Below, piece after piece: positions 1-8,253 of a stretch of DNA of 64,000 nucleotides. Origin of the DNA: Bacillota bacterium (GTDB taxonomy: Bacteria > Bacillota > Clostridia > Acetivibrionales > DTU013); contig JAEWQC010000049.1 of the NCBI GenBank assembly GCA_023399355.1, positions 1 through 64,000 on the forward strand. Direction: 5' to 3'. The position numbers and the translations under genes are program-made. The notes under the pieces were generated by a model. It did no database searches and was not told where the DNA came from. It saw only the letters and a list, made by a program, of their open reading frames with translations. Positions within the stretch are counted from its first letter, which is position 1. Each line of letters begins with the position of its first letter.

Positions 1-105
1 GATTTTAATGGGGTTTGGTCACTTCTATTATATCACAAAGAAGGGGCTTCTTGGACTTTTTTATTGCCTAAAACTATTGATTTTTCAATGTTCATAGCAA
101 ATTAG
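1..105 (+). CDS. C-terminal end of an upstream gene (partial)
   Basis: Frame 1 is open from the first base to a TAG at 103-105, giving about 34 residues with ordinary protein composition (aromatic and hydrophobic residues around a YHKEG segment). It is probably the tail of the preceding exopolysaccharide gene. The fragment is too short to assign to a family. It could also be a chance open frame. Confidence 0.35.
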   Translation, partial: DFNGVWSLLLYHKEGASWTFLLPKTIDFSMFIAN

Positions 106-171
106 CAATGTGCGAAAGTTGAGTTATTGATTTATATTGAAAAACTATATGCTAAAATAAGGGAGTTTGTC

Positions 172-951
172 ATGGACAATAATTGTACTTTGGTTATTAA
201 TAGTTGTGATGCTTATTCAGATTTATGGGATATTTTCTTTAGATTATTTAAGATACAATGGATGGATTGCCCGTACCCGATTATACTGAATACAGAATCA
301 AAAGATTATACGGCGGATGGACTTAATTTAAGATGTTTGCATTTCTTTAAACAGGGAGAAAAAGTAACATGGTCAAAACTGACTAAAACCGTTTTAGAAA
401 AAATAAATACTGACTATGTTATTTTTTTGCTTGATGATTTCTTCCTTGAAAGTGTGGTATTACAGGATAAAATAGATGAATGTATTAGTTGGATGAATGA
501 AAATAAAAACATAGCTACTTTTTCGTTTATGCCAGCCCCACAGCCTAATATCATAAGTAAAAAATATAATGGATTCGAACTTAGAGGATCGAAGTCCCCA
601 TACCGGTTTAATTGCCAGGCAGGAATATGGAGAAGAAAATTATTAATAAAATACTTAAGAGACCACGAAAGTGCATGGCAATTTGAAACATGGGGCAGTA
701 TAAGAAGTCGCAGATATAAAGAAGAGTTTTATTCTTTGTGTGAAAGAGAACCACTTGTTTTTGATTATGCTTGGGGGAATCCCATTAAAAGAGGTAAATG
801 GTATGAACCGGAAGTATTGAAACTGGAAAATCAATTCGGAATAAAATTTGATTGGGAAAAGCGTGGCTTTTATGATAATGGATATACAATCAATACAAAT
901 AGAAAATCAATTATTTGTAAAGCGGCAGGTGTGATTAAATCATTGATTTAA
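172..951 (+). CDS. putative glycosyltransferase of the polysaccharide cluster
   Basis: A 259-residue protein without a clear signal peptide or TM segment. An acidic run LLDDFFLE follows a predicted beta strand (NTDYVIF) about 90 residues in, as in the metal/nucleotide-binding DXD region of GT-A glycosyltransferases. The C-terminal half is rich in Trp, Tyr and Arg. I place the start at ATG 172, which has GGGAG seven bases upstream; a TTG at 127 in the same frame has no good ribosome site. It is the first complete gene of the cluster and probably adds a sugar to the repeat unit. Family and acceptor are not recognised, so the function rests on the motif and on context. Confidence 0.55.
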   Translation: MDNNCTLVINSCDAYSDLWDIFFRLFKIQWMDCPYPIILNTESKDYTADGLNLRCLHFFKQGEKVTWSKLTKTVLEKINTDYVIFLLDDFFLESVVLQDKIDECISWMNENKNIATFSFMPAPQPNIISKKYNGFELRGSKSPYRFNCQAGIWRRKLLIKYLRDHESAWQFETWGSIRSRRYKEEFYSLCEREPLVFDYAWGNPIKRGKWYEPEVLKLENQFGIKFDWEKRGFYDNGYTINTNRKSIICKAAGVIKSLI

Positions 952-977
952 AAGAGGTGTTTTGACTGGACAAGAAG

Positions 978-1913
978 TTGCCATATTTTATTAAATGTTA
1001 CCTAAATGCTGCATATAGGCTGTTATATACAAGACTTAAGGGTGAAAAAGTGAATCCGGGTATAATTGCAGGCAAAAATGTTTTAAACATTGTGGAAGCA
1101 AATGATTATATCTATAATAGTTTGTTAAGTGGCATTCCATTTATGGCAGCCAGATATGGTTCCGTTGAACTTGGTGTAATGGTTAAGTATATTACTAAAC
1201 AGTTTGGGTTTATTCATGAAATACCTAACAAACATATGAAAGTTCTTTGTTATAATGCGGGGTTTTTTCCAAATAAAAAGGAAGATGCTGAAATATTCGC
1301 AAAACTAATGCTAGAATTGAGTCAGCAAGTTGATTTGTTAGGTGCATGGAATGATATATTGGAGGATTATGTTATTAAGGAATATGCCCCTCAAACGCAA
1401 ATAACTTATTTATATGCGCTATATCCGTATAATTGTAAGAGGCCTTGGATGGCTGCATTAGAGGGGAAGAAAGTTCTTGTAATTCATCCTTTTGAAGAAA
1501 CTATACAGCAACAGTATGTAAAGAGAGGGTTATTGTTTGAAAATCCTTTGATTCTACCTAAGTTTGAACTAAAAACAATTAAAGCAGTTCAAACGATTGC
1601 TGGTAATAAAAGTGAATTTACATCGTGGTTTGAAGCATTGGATTACATGTTAGGAAAAGCATTGGATATAGATTTTGATATAGCATTAATAGGATGCGGA
1701 GCGTATGGTTTTCCATTGGCGGCAAATCTGAAAAAAATGGGGAAACAAGCTATTCATCTCGGAGGATGGTTACAATACCTTTTTGGTATTATGAGTACAA
1801 GAAGCGATTTGGATCCTAAAATGTCAAAACTCTATAATGAATACTGGGTGAGACCAAATTCTGAAGAGCGTCCAAAGGATTTTCAAACCATTGAAGGCGG
1901 ATGTTATTGGTAG
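978..1913 (+). CDS. GT-D-fold-like glycosyltransferase
   Basis: A 311-residue soluble protein. Near residue 57 it has AARYGSVELGV, which resembles the R(Y/F)G..E segment of the GT-D (former DUF1792-type) glycosyltransferases. The C-terminal part has DIALIGCGAYGFPLA followed by GKQAIHLGG, a layout typical of that family's second nucleotide-binding half. The start is uncertain. TTG 978 is used here, but AGAGGTG at 953-959 sits better for a CTG at 966 in the same frame. It lies 26 bases after the previous gene, in the same transcription unit. A role in glycan assembly is inferred from family resemblance and neighbours. Confidence 0.6.
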   Translation: MPYFIKCYLNAAYRLLYTRLKGEKVNPGIIAGKNVLNIVEANDYIYNSLLSGIPFMAARYGSVELGVMVKYITKQFGFIHEIPNKHMKVLCYNAGFFPNKKEDAEIFAKLMLELSQQVDLLGAWNDILEDYVIKEYAPQTQITYLYALYPYNCKRPWMAALEGKKVLVIHPFEETIQQQYVKRGLLFENPLILPKFELKTIKAVQTIAGNKSEFTSWFEALDYMLGKALDIDFDIALIGCGAYGFPLAANLKKMGKQAIHLGGWLQYLFGIMSTRSDLDPKMSKLYNEYWVRPNSEERPKDFQTIEGGCYW

Positions 1914-1957
1914 TTTAAATCGTTTTAGTATTTTGCTTATGGCGGGGGGAGTAATGC

Positions 1958-2689
1958 ATGATAAAATTCTATTTGAATTCATTAAAGGGTTATGCTCGGA
2001 AAACCGCGTTCTTAGTTCTAGATAATAAGTTGTGTAGGTGTATAAAAAATATAGATACTGAGAGAAATTATTTAGTGAAGCTTTTTACTCAGATAAATAT
2101 GACAAGTGCTACCAGAATTTTAGATGTAGGTTGTGGCTATGGAAAGAACATGATTTTATTAAAAAGTTTAGGATTTAATGCTTTGGGAGTGGATATCAAT
2201 GAAGGAATCGTGCAGAAAAATATTGAGAGAGGTTTAAATTCAATTACTTTAGAACGGTTTAAAAATACTGGAGGAATATATGATGTTATTATAATGTCAC
2301 ATATAATAGAACATTTTAATCCGGTTGACTTATTAGAGTTTATGGATTTCTACCTTTCCCACTTAGAAAATGGAGGATATTTAATTATAGCTACACCACT
2401 TCAATCGCCATACTTTTATGATGATTTTGATCATATTAAACCATACCATCCAAGCGGCTTTACGGCGGTTTTTGGTGGAAATTCTGCTCAAGTTCAATTT
2501 TACTCAAAAAACACTCTAAAACTAGTAAAGTTATTTTATCGAAGGGGGCAATTAAGATTTAAAACTAATCCTATGCGAAATGGCGGGATTCTTCTTATTT
2601 CCGAATTAATTTTTGCAATAGTATATTGGGTTAGCTTTGGCATTATTGCACGAATTGATGGATGGGTAGGATTATTTAAAAAGGTATAA
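1958..2689 (+). CDS. SAM-dependent methyltransferase (class I)
   Basis: A 243-residue protein with a Rossmann methyltransferase core. Motif I is ILDVGCGYGKN around residue 53, followed by an acidic residue in GVDIN at the end of strand beta-2 and a later SHIIEHF segment typical of Methyltransf_11/23 enzymes. A hydrophobic C-terminal stretch (about residues 205-235) may associate with the membrane. The start at ATG 1958 has GGGGGGAG upstream. In this setting it most likely methylates a sugar or glycan terminus; the acceptor atom (O, N or C) cannot be read from sequence. Confidence 0.75.
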   Translation: MIKFYLNSLKGYARKTAFLVLDNKLCRCIKNIDTERNYLVKLFTQINMTSATRILDVGCGYGKNMILLKSLGFNALGVDINEGIVQKNIERGLNSITLERFKNTGGIYDVIIMSHIIEHFNPVDLLEFMDFYLSHLENGGYLIIATPLQSPYFYDDFDHIKPYHPSGFTAVFGGNSAQVQFYSKNTLKLVKLFYRRGQLRFKTNPMRNGGILLISELIFAIVYWVSFGIIARIDGWVGLFKKV

Positions 2690-2840
2690 TTGTTAAGTAA
2701 AGTGTTCCCGGAGTATTATTGAGGAGGGAAACCCTTAAAAAATGTCTGTTATGGGCACAATCTATTTTGGCTTAGCATAGGTTCCAGAGGAAAAAAATGT
2801 AGATTTGAGTTACATATATTATTATATGGGGAGATGCAAT

Positions 2841-3734
2841 ATGAACACAATTTCGTCTAAAGTTTCAGTGATAATACCGGCATATAATAGAGAAAAGACG
2901 ATTAAATATTGTATCGATTCAGTTTTACACCAGAGTATTGAACCGTATGAAATTATTATTGTAGATGATTGTTCAAGTGATAAAACAGTTAGTATAGTTA
3001 ATAGCTATAAAAATAAAAGCATTAAGTGCATATCTTTAAAACAACGATCCGGTGCTCAAGCTGCAAGGAATGAAGGAATAAAAAATGCCAATGGCGAATG
3101 GATTGCTTTTCAAGATTCAGATGATGAATGGTTGTTTAATAAGTTAGAGAAACAATTAGAAGAAGCTAATACAACCGGTTATAAGGTTATTCACTGCGGT
3201 TGTTATATTCAAAAAGATGGAGTAAAAGCTATTTTTGTGATACCAGAACTATCTGGTAATGTTTATAAAAGGTTACTTACCGGACCTGGCCCAACGTTTC
3301 CTGGACTTTTTGTTAAAAAGGAATGCCTGGAGTACATTGACTATCTAGATGAAAAAGTTCCATCCTTTCAAGAATGGGATACATCTATTAGATTATCCCA
3401 ATATTACGATTTTGGATTCGTACCAAATCCATTATTTATATACCATATCCATGATGGAGAAGCGATTTCCAAGAATCCTATTAGGGAGGCAGAGGGGATG
3501 GAATATATAGTAAATAAGCATATGGATGAAATAATTAAGGAAGCAGGAATTGTGCACCTTATTGAGTACTACCGCAACTTATTAGGACGATTCAAGTGCT
3601 TAAATAATGACTTTAAAATTAAGTTATATAAACGAAAAATTTTAAAAGTGCCATTGTGTTGTCTGATTCATTATGTGTTGTATAAAATAAAAAATAAGTT
3701 GAAGTATACCTTAAAAACGAATAAAAACCTATAA
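2841..3734 (+). CDS. GT2 family glycosyltransferase
   Basis: A 297-residue inverting GT-A enzyme. It opens with VSVIIPAYNRE, continues with IIIVDDCSSDKT, and has the catalytic-region FQDSDDEW with its DXD-type acidic cluster about residue 95. ATG 2841 is chosen because GGGGAG lies seven bases upstream; the longer frame from 2805 has no ribosome site. The basic C-terminus (many Lys) may bind membrane lipid. It should transfer a nucleotide-activated sugar to the growing lipid-linked repeat unit. Donor and acceptor are unknown. Confidence 0.85.
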   Translation: MNTISSKVSVIIPAYNREKTIKYCIDSVLHQSIEPYEIIIVDDCSSDKTVSIVNSYKNKSIKCISLKQRSGAQAARNEGIKNANGEWIAFQDSDDEWLFNKLEKQLEEANTTGYKVIHCGCYIQKDGVKAIFVIPELSGNVYKRLLTGPGPTFPGLFVKKECLEYIDYLDEKVPSFQEWDTSIRLSQYYDFGFVPNPLFIYHIHDGEAISKNPIREAEGMEYIVNKHMDEIIKEAGIVHLIEYYRNLLGRFKCLNNDFKIKLYKRKILKVPLCCLIHYVLYKIKNKLKYTLKTNKNL

Positions 3735-3754
3735 AATATTAGTTGGAGGGTATT

Positions 3755-4186
3755 ATGATTACAAGAGTAGTTCATAAGGAGAAAATTATTGCTGTAATTA
3801 TTAAAAATAGTTTTAATGGGGAAGGAATACATTTCTTTACACCCGATGACTTTTCTCAGCAATTGGCATTTATGAAACATCCTGTTGGCAGGGTGATCCA
3901 GCCACATGTGCATAACCTAATACCCAGAGAGGTGTTTTTAACTCAAGAAGTCTTATTTATTAGAAAAGGGAAATTAAGAGTTGACTTTTATAATGAACAA
4001 AAAGAGTATATAGAAAGCCGAATACTAGAAGAAGGCGATACAATTTTGCTTGCGTCAGGTGGTCATGGATTTGAAGTACTTGAAGAAGTCGAGATGGTAG
4101 AAGTTAAACAAGGACCTTATTCAGGTGAAAATGATAAGACAAGATTTGATGGGATAACACTTAATGAAGTAAAGTTAGGAGAGTAA
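3755..4186 (+). CDS. small cupin-fold protein of sugar metabolism
   Basis: A 143-residue single-domain cupin. Metal-ligand motif 1 reads PHVHN about residue 48 and motif 2 is GDTILLASGGHGFEV about residue 95. The start at ATG 3755 has GGAGGG six bases upstream. It lies eight bases before an aminotransferase gene, which is followed by a methyltransferase. Cupins in such cassettes are often ketoisomerases or epimerases of nucleotide-linked deoxysugars (FdtA/QdtA-type), but this sequence is not clearly one of those, so the reaction is left open. Confidence 0.65.
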   Translation: MITRVVHKEKIIAVIIKNSFNGEGIHFFTPDDFSQQLAFMKHPVGRVIQPHVHNLIPREVFLTQEVLFIRKGKLRVDFYNEQKEYIESRILEEGDTILLASGGHGFEVLEEVEMVEVKQGPYSGENDKTRFDGITLNEVKLGE

Positions 4187-4193
4187 GAGTAAA

Positions 4194-5318
4194 ATGTCAT
4201 TTATTCCTGTTAATGAACCACTTTTAAACGGAAACGAAAAAAAATATTTGTGTGAATGTATTGATACAGGATGGATCTCTTCCGAAGGTCCATTCATTAA
4301 ACAATTTGAAGAACAAATGGCTAAAAAAGTCGGACGGAAATATGGAGTAGCCGTATGCAATGGATCTGCAGCTTTGGATGTAGCAGTTGGTGCTTTAAAG
4401 TTTGACCCTGGGGATGAAATAATAATGCCCGCGTTTACGATTATATCGTGTGCGTCGGCTATTGTCAGGAATGGATGTATACCTGTACTTGTTGATAGTG
4501 ATCCAATCACTTGGAACATGGATGTCACACAAATTGAATCTAAGATTACTGATAAAACAAAAGCAATTATGGTAGTACACATTTACGGATTGCCTGTTGA
4601 CATGAACCCGGTTTTAGAAATTGCAAGCAAATACAATCTAAAGATCATTGAAGATGCCGCAGAAATGCATGGCCAAACATATAATGGCAAGCATTGTGGT
4701 AGTTTTGGGGACATTAGCATTTTTAGCTTTTATCCTAATAAGCATGTTACAACAGGGGAAGGAGGAATGGCATTAACAGATGATCCTGAAATAGCTGAAC
4801 GCTGCAGGCTTATCAGAAATTTGTATTTTAAACCGGAAAGAAGGTATATTCATGATGAGTTGGGACAAAATTACAGGATGACTAATCTCCAGGCGGCGTT
4901 GGGGGTTGCACAATTAGAAAGACTTGATGAATTTGTTAATAAAAAAAGGAGAATTGGTAAGCTATATACGGAGCTTTTATCGGATATTGAAGAATTTCAA
5001 TTACCATTAGTGAAAGCGGTTTATGCTGACAATATATATTGGGTATTTGGTATTGTCTTAAATGATAGTATTTCCATAGATGCAGATCAAATGATAAAAT
5101 TACTTTCGTCAAAAGGCATTGGAGCAAGGACATTTTTTTGGCCTATGCACAAACAACCTGTTTTTGAAAAAATGGGTTTATTTAAATCCGAGACTTATCC
5201 TGTATCTGAAAGAATTGCAAATAAAGGATTTTATATTCCTAGCGGTTTAGCATTAACAGAGGAACAAATTGTTCGTGTTTCCTCTGTTCTTAAAGAAGTT
5301 ATAAAAGAGATTTATTAG
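4194..5318 (+). CDS. DegT/DnrJ/EryC1/StrS sugar aminotransferase, perosamine-synthase-like
   Basis: A 374-residue PLP enzyme of fold type I. The Schiff-base lysine is K183 in FYPNKHVTTGEGGM, the cofactor Asp is in IIEDAAEMHG (about residue 154), and the Ser/Gly loop is NGSAALDVAV. These motifs and the length match GDP-perosamine synthases and related 4-keto-6-deoxysugar aminotransferases. It probably transaminates a nucleotide-linked 4-keto sugar using glutamate. It is flanked by a cupin and a methyltransferase, suggesting a cassette for a modified amino sugar. The specific sugar is inference. Confidence 0.88.
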   Translation: MSFIPVNEPLLNGNEKKYLCECIDTGWISSEGPFIKQFEEQMAKKVGRKYGVAVCNGSAALDVAVGALKFDPGDEIIMPAFTIISCASAIVRNGCIPVLVDSDPITWNMDVTQIESKITDKTKAIMVVHIYGLPVDMNPVLEIASKYNLKIIEDAAEMHGQTYNGKHCGSFGDISIFSFYPNKHVTTGEGGMALTDDPEIAERCRLIRNLYFKPERRYIHDELGQNYRMTNLQAALGVAQLERLDEFVNKKRRIGKLYTELLSDIEEFQLPLVKAVYADNIYWVFGIVLNDSISIDADQMIKLLSSKGIGARTFFWPMHKQPVFEKMGLFKSETYPVSERIANKGFYIPSGLALTEEQIVRVSSVLKEVIKEIY

Positions 5319-5332
5319 AAGGAGGGATATAG

Positions 5333-6097
5333 GTGAGCGTATTTGGTGAATATTCAAGATATTATGATTTGTTATATAAGGATAAAGATTATACACAAGA
5401 AGCGGACTATATTGACCAATTAATTAGGAAAAACCGACCTGAAGCAAAGACAATTCTTGACCTCGGATGTGGCACAGGCAGGCATGCTATACAACTCGCC
5501 AACAAGGGATATAATGTTCTGGGTGTAGATATTAGCAATGAAATGCTGGAAGTGGCCAGACAATCTATTCCCGATGATATGGCTCAAGATAAAATAACCT
5601 TCGATTTAGGTGATATAAGAAATTATAACACAGATAAAAAGTTTGATGTTTGTGTTTCTTTATTTCATGTTATGAGTTATCAAACACATAATGAAGATCT
5701 TATCAGCGCTTTTAATACAGCGGCTAAACATTTGAACAGGGACGGTATTTTCATTTTTGATTGCTGGTTTGGACCAGCGGTACTTACAGATAGACCCTGT
5801 GTTAGAGTCAAAAGATTGTCAGATGGAAAAACAGAGGTTGTCCGAATTGCCGAACCCGTTATGCACCCTAATGAGAATGGTGTAGATGTAAATTATTCTA
5901 TTTTTATTAGAGATAAAGTCTCACAGGTCACTAATACGATTAGTGAGACTCACAAAATGAGATATTTGTTTAAGCCTGAAATAATTCAGTTTTTAAAAGA
6001 AACTGAGATGACATTATTAGATAGTTTTGAGTTTTTTACAAATAAGGAATTGGATTTTACTACATGGTATTCTTGTTTTGTAGGTAAAAAGATATGA
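5333..6097 (+). CDS. SAM-dependent methyltransferase, possibly amino-sugar N-methyltransferase
   Basis: A 254-residue class I methyltransferase starting at GTG 5333 behind GAAGGAGGG. Motif I is ILDLGCGTGRHA near residue 41, with the acidic ribose-binding residue in GVDIS. The N-terminus (FGEYSRYYDLLYKDKDY) and overall layout resemble TylM1/DesVI-type sugar N-methyltransferases and their relatives. It lies 14 bases after the aminotransferase gene and overlaps the next gene by four bases (ATGA), so translation is probably coupled. N-methylation of the new amino group is a reasonable but unproven assignment. Confidence 0.75.
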   Translation: MSVFGEYSRYYDLLYKDKDYTQEADYIDQLIRKNRPEAKTILDLGCGTGRHAIQLANKGYNVLGVDISNEMLEVARQSIPDDMAQDKITFDLGDIRNYNTDKKFDVCVSLFHVMSYQTHNEDLISAFNTAAKHLNRDGIFIFDCWFGPAVLTDRPCVRVKRLSDGKTEVVRIAEPVMHPNENGVDVNYSIFIRDKVSQVTNTISETHKMRYLFKPEIIQFLKETEMTLLDSFEFFTNKELDFTTWYSCFVGKKI

Positions 6098-7272
6098 AAA
6101 ACCTGGGTATTTTTCTAAGTACTGAACCAAATCGAGGCGGGGTTTTTCAATATACCCTGTCTCTATTAAAAGCACTAAAAGATGTGTCAGGAGAAGAATA
6201 TGAAGTAATTGCATTTTATAGAGATGAAGTATGGCTTGATATCTGCAATAATTTGAATATCAGGTCATATAAAACATCAGCCAATACATTTCTTAGAGGA
6301 ATTACATTGGTAATGAAATTGTTTATACCAATAAAAATAAGGAGATGTATTAATAAATATGTTAATCCTTTAGGCATAGCATTGAGAAAAAGCAAAATAG
6401 ACTTCTGCATATACCCAGCCCATGAACACTTTATTTATGAGATTGGTATACATTCCATCGCAACAATACACGATTTAATGCACCGGTACGAAAGAAGATT
6501 TCCTGAGGTTTCTGCGAATGGTATATTTCTCGCAAGAGAGAAAAGGTTTTGTTCTATGTGCAAGTGGGCAGATGCGATTTTAACAGATTCAGAAGTTGGA
6601 CTGAGACAAGTTCGTGAGTCTTATGGCCAGTATAATCCGAAAATATTTGCTCTTCCTTACATTGCCCCGGACTATGTTTATGATGATGAGATGGAAATTA
6701 ATGATGAGATTATAAATCTACAACATACACTACCTGCTAAATATATTTTTTATCCTGCACAATTTTGGCAGCACAAGAATCATATCAACTTAATAAAAGC
6801 TATATCGTCACTTATAGAAATGCATCCAGAAATAGCACTGGTACTTGTTGGAAGCAAGAAAAACGGTTATGAAAAGGTAGAAGAGTATATAAAAGAATAT
6901 GGATTAGGAAATAGAGTGATTATTTTAGGCTATGTTTCCAACAATGCTATGATATACTTGTATAAACATGCACGGGCTTTAGTTATGCCTACATTTTTTG
7001 GGCCGACTAATATCCCACAGCTTGAAGCCTTTCATTTGGGATGCCCGGTTTCTACTTCCAATATTTACGGTATACCGGATCAAGTCGGTGATGCGGCACT
7101 TTTGTTTGATCCAAACTCCGTCGATGAAATAGCTGAATGCATTGATAGATTATGGACAGACGATGAACTTTGTAAAGTATTAATAGAGAAAGGGAAGCAA
7201 CAATCAGAAAATTGGGGGCAAAAGCAATTTAATAAAAGATTGAAATTAATCATTTCTTCCATTGCCAAGTAG
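6094..7272 (+). CDS. GT4 family glycosyltransferase
   Basis: A 392-residue GT-B enzyme. The N-terminal domain carries IATIHDLMHRYERRFPE. The C-terminal Rossmann domain has the family signature YPAQFWQHKNH, followed by VLVGSKKNG and the donor-binding loop PTFFGPTNIPQLEAFHLGCPV. Start ATG overlaps the methyltransferase stop. An intrinsic terminator follows at 7290. A retaining transfer of a nucleotide sugar, possibly the amino sugar made by the preceding cassette, fits the gene order; this is inference. Confidence 0.87.
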   Translation: MKNLGIFLSTEPNRGGVFQYTLSLLKALKDVSGEEYEVIAFYRDEVWLDICNNLNIRSYKTSANTFLRGITLVMKLFIPIKIRRCINKYVNPLGIALRKSKIDFCIYPAHEHFIYEIGIHSIATIHDLMHRYERRFPEVSANGIFLAREKRFCSMCKWADAILTDSEVGLRQVRESYGQYNPKIFALPYIAPDYVYDDEMEINDEIINLQHTLPAKYIFYPAQFWQHKNHINLIKAISSLIEMHPEIALVLVGSKKNGYEKVEEYIKEYGLGNRVIILGYVSNNAMIYLYKHARALVMPTFFGPTNIPQLEAFHLGCPVSTSNIYGIPDQVGDAALLFDPNSVDEIAECIDRLWTDDELCKVLIEKGKQQSENWGQKQFNKRLKLIISSIAK

Positions 7273-7289
7273 ATTTGAACTTTGCATAG

Positions 7290-7321
7290 GGTAAGTTTTC
7301 TATATACTTACCAGATTTTTT
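7290..7321 (+). terminator. intrinsic terminator inside the glycan cluster
   Basis: A perfect 7-bp stem GGTAAGT/ACTTACC (7290-7296 and 7306-7312) with a 9-base loop is followed by a T6 tract at 7316-7321. It lies 17 bases after a glycosyltransferase stop and before another, so it would attenuate transcription of the distal cluster. Confidence 0.75.
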
Positions 7322-7369
7322 AAGAGAACTAATATTGGTGATAAATAATTGTTATTTTGGAGAATGGAT

Positions 7370-8188
7370 ATGGAAAAGTTGATAATACTACTTCCGGTTT
7401 ACAACAGAATAAAAATAACAAAAAAGTGTATTGAGTGCATAAAAAATCAAACCTACCAGAATTTTATACTATTACTTATCGATGATGGTTCTACTGATGG
7501 TACTGCCGATATGGTATTGGCAGAAGTTCCTGAAACAGTGGTCATAAGAGGTAAAGGAAAATGGTGGTGGGCTGGTTCTCTTCAACAGGGGATTAATTGG
7601 ATAAAAAGAAATAATTTATCGAAAGATGATTTTGTCGTAATTCTTAATGACGATGTTGAATTTGACACAAACTTTTTTGATACTGCCATTTCAATATTGA
7701 AAGATAAAAAAAAGACATTGTTGCTTGCACAAAGCTTTAGTCAACAAACAGGGGAATTAGTGGATTCGGGTGTTCATGTGGATTGGGAGAACCTGAAATT
7801 TGAACAGGCAAAGAATCCTGATAACATTAACTGTCTATCTACAATGGGCTTATTCTTCAGAATTGAAGATATGCTTTTTATTGGCTCTTTTCATCCAAGA
7901 CTTCTGCCTCATTATGGTTCAGACTATGAGTACACAATAAGAGCCTATAATAAAGGGTATAAGCTTATAACAGATTCAAGATTAAAGCTTGCTCTTAATG
8001 TGGAAACAACGGGGATACATTCCATAAAAGAAAAGTCTGTCGTTAAATATATTAAAAAGGTTTTTTCGAAAAAATCTGTTTACAACCCTTTTATGTGGTT
8101 AGTTTTTATAGTTCTATCATGCCCTAAAGGAATCAAATTGAAAACTCTTTTTATTGGAACCAAAAGATTCATCGCTAAAAGTCATTAG
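7370..8188 (+). CDS. GT2 family glycosyltransferase
   Basis: A 272-residue GT-A enzyme with LLPVYNRIKITKKCI at the N-terminus, LLIDDGSTDGT around residue 39 and the DXD-type NDDVEF around residue 90. The form with GKGKWWWAGSLQQG resembles rhamnosyltransferase-like GT2 proteins. ATG 7370 is preferred (GGAG seven bases upstream) over ATG 7364 and the upstream TTG. It is the first gene after the internal terminator. Linkage and donor are unknown. Confidence 0.85.
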   Translation: MEKLIILLPVYNRIKITKKCIECIKNQTYQNFILLLIDDGSTDGTADMVLAEVPETVVIRGKGKWWWAGSLQQGINWIKRNNLSKDDFVVILNDDVEFDTNFFDTAISILKDKKKTLLLAQSFSQQTGELVDSGVHVDWENLKFEQAKNPDNINCLSTMGLFFRIEDMLFIGSFHPRLLPHYGSDYEYTIRAYNKGYKLITDSRLKLALNVETTGIHSIKEKSVVKYIKKVFSKKSVYNPFMWLVFIVLSCPKGIKLKTLFIGTKRFIAKSH

Positions 8189-8253
8189 TGTTTTCTTTTT
8201 AGTTTGTTGATAAGAGATTAAGCTATCCTTAACAGAAGGTGAGGGCGAAGAAG

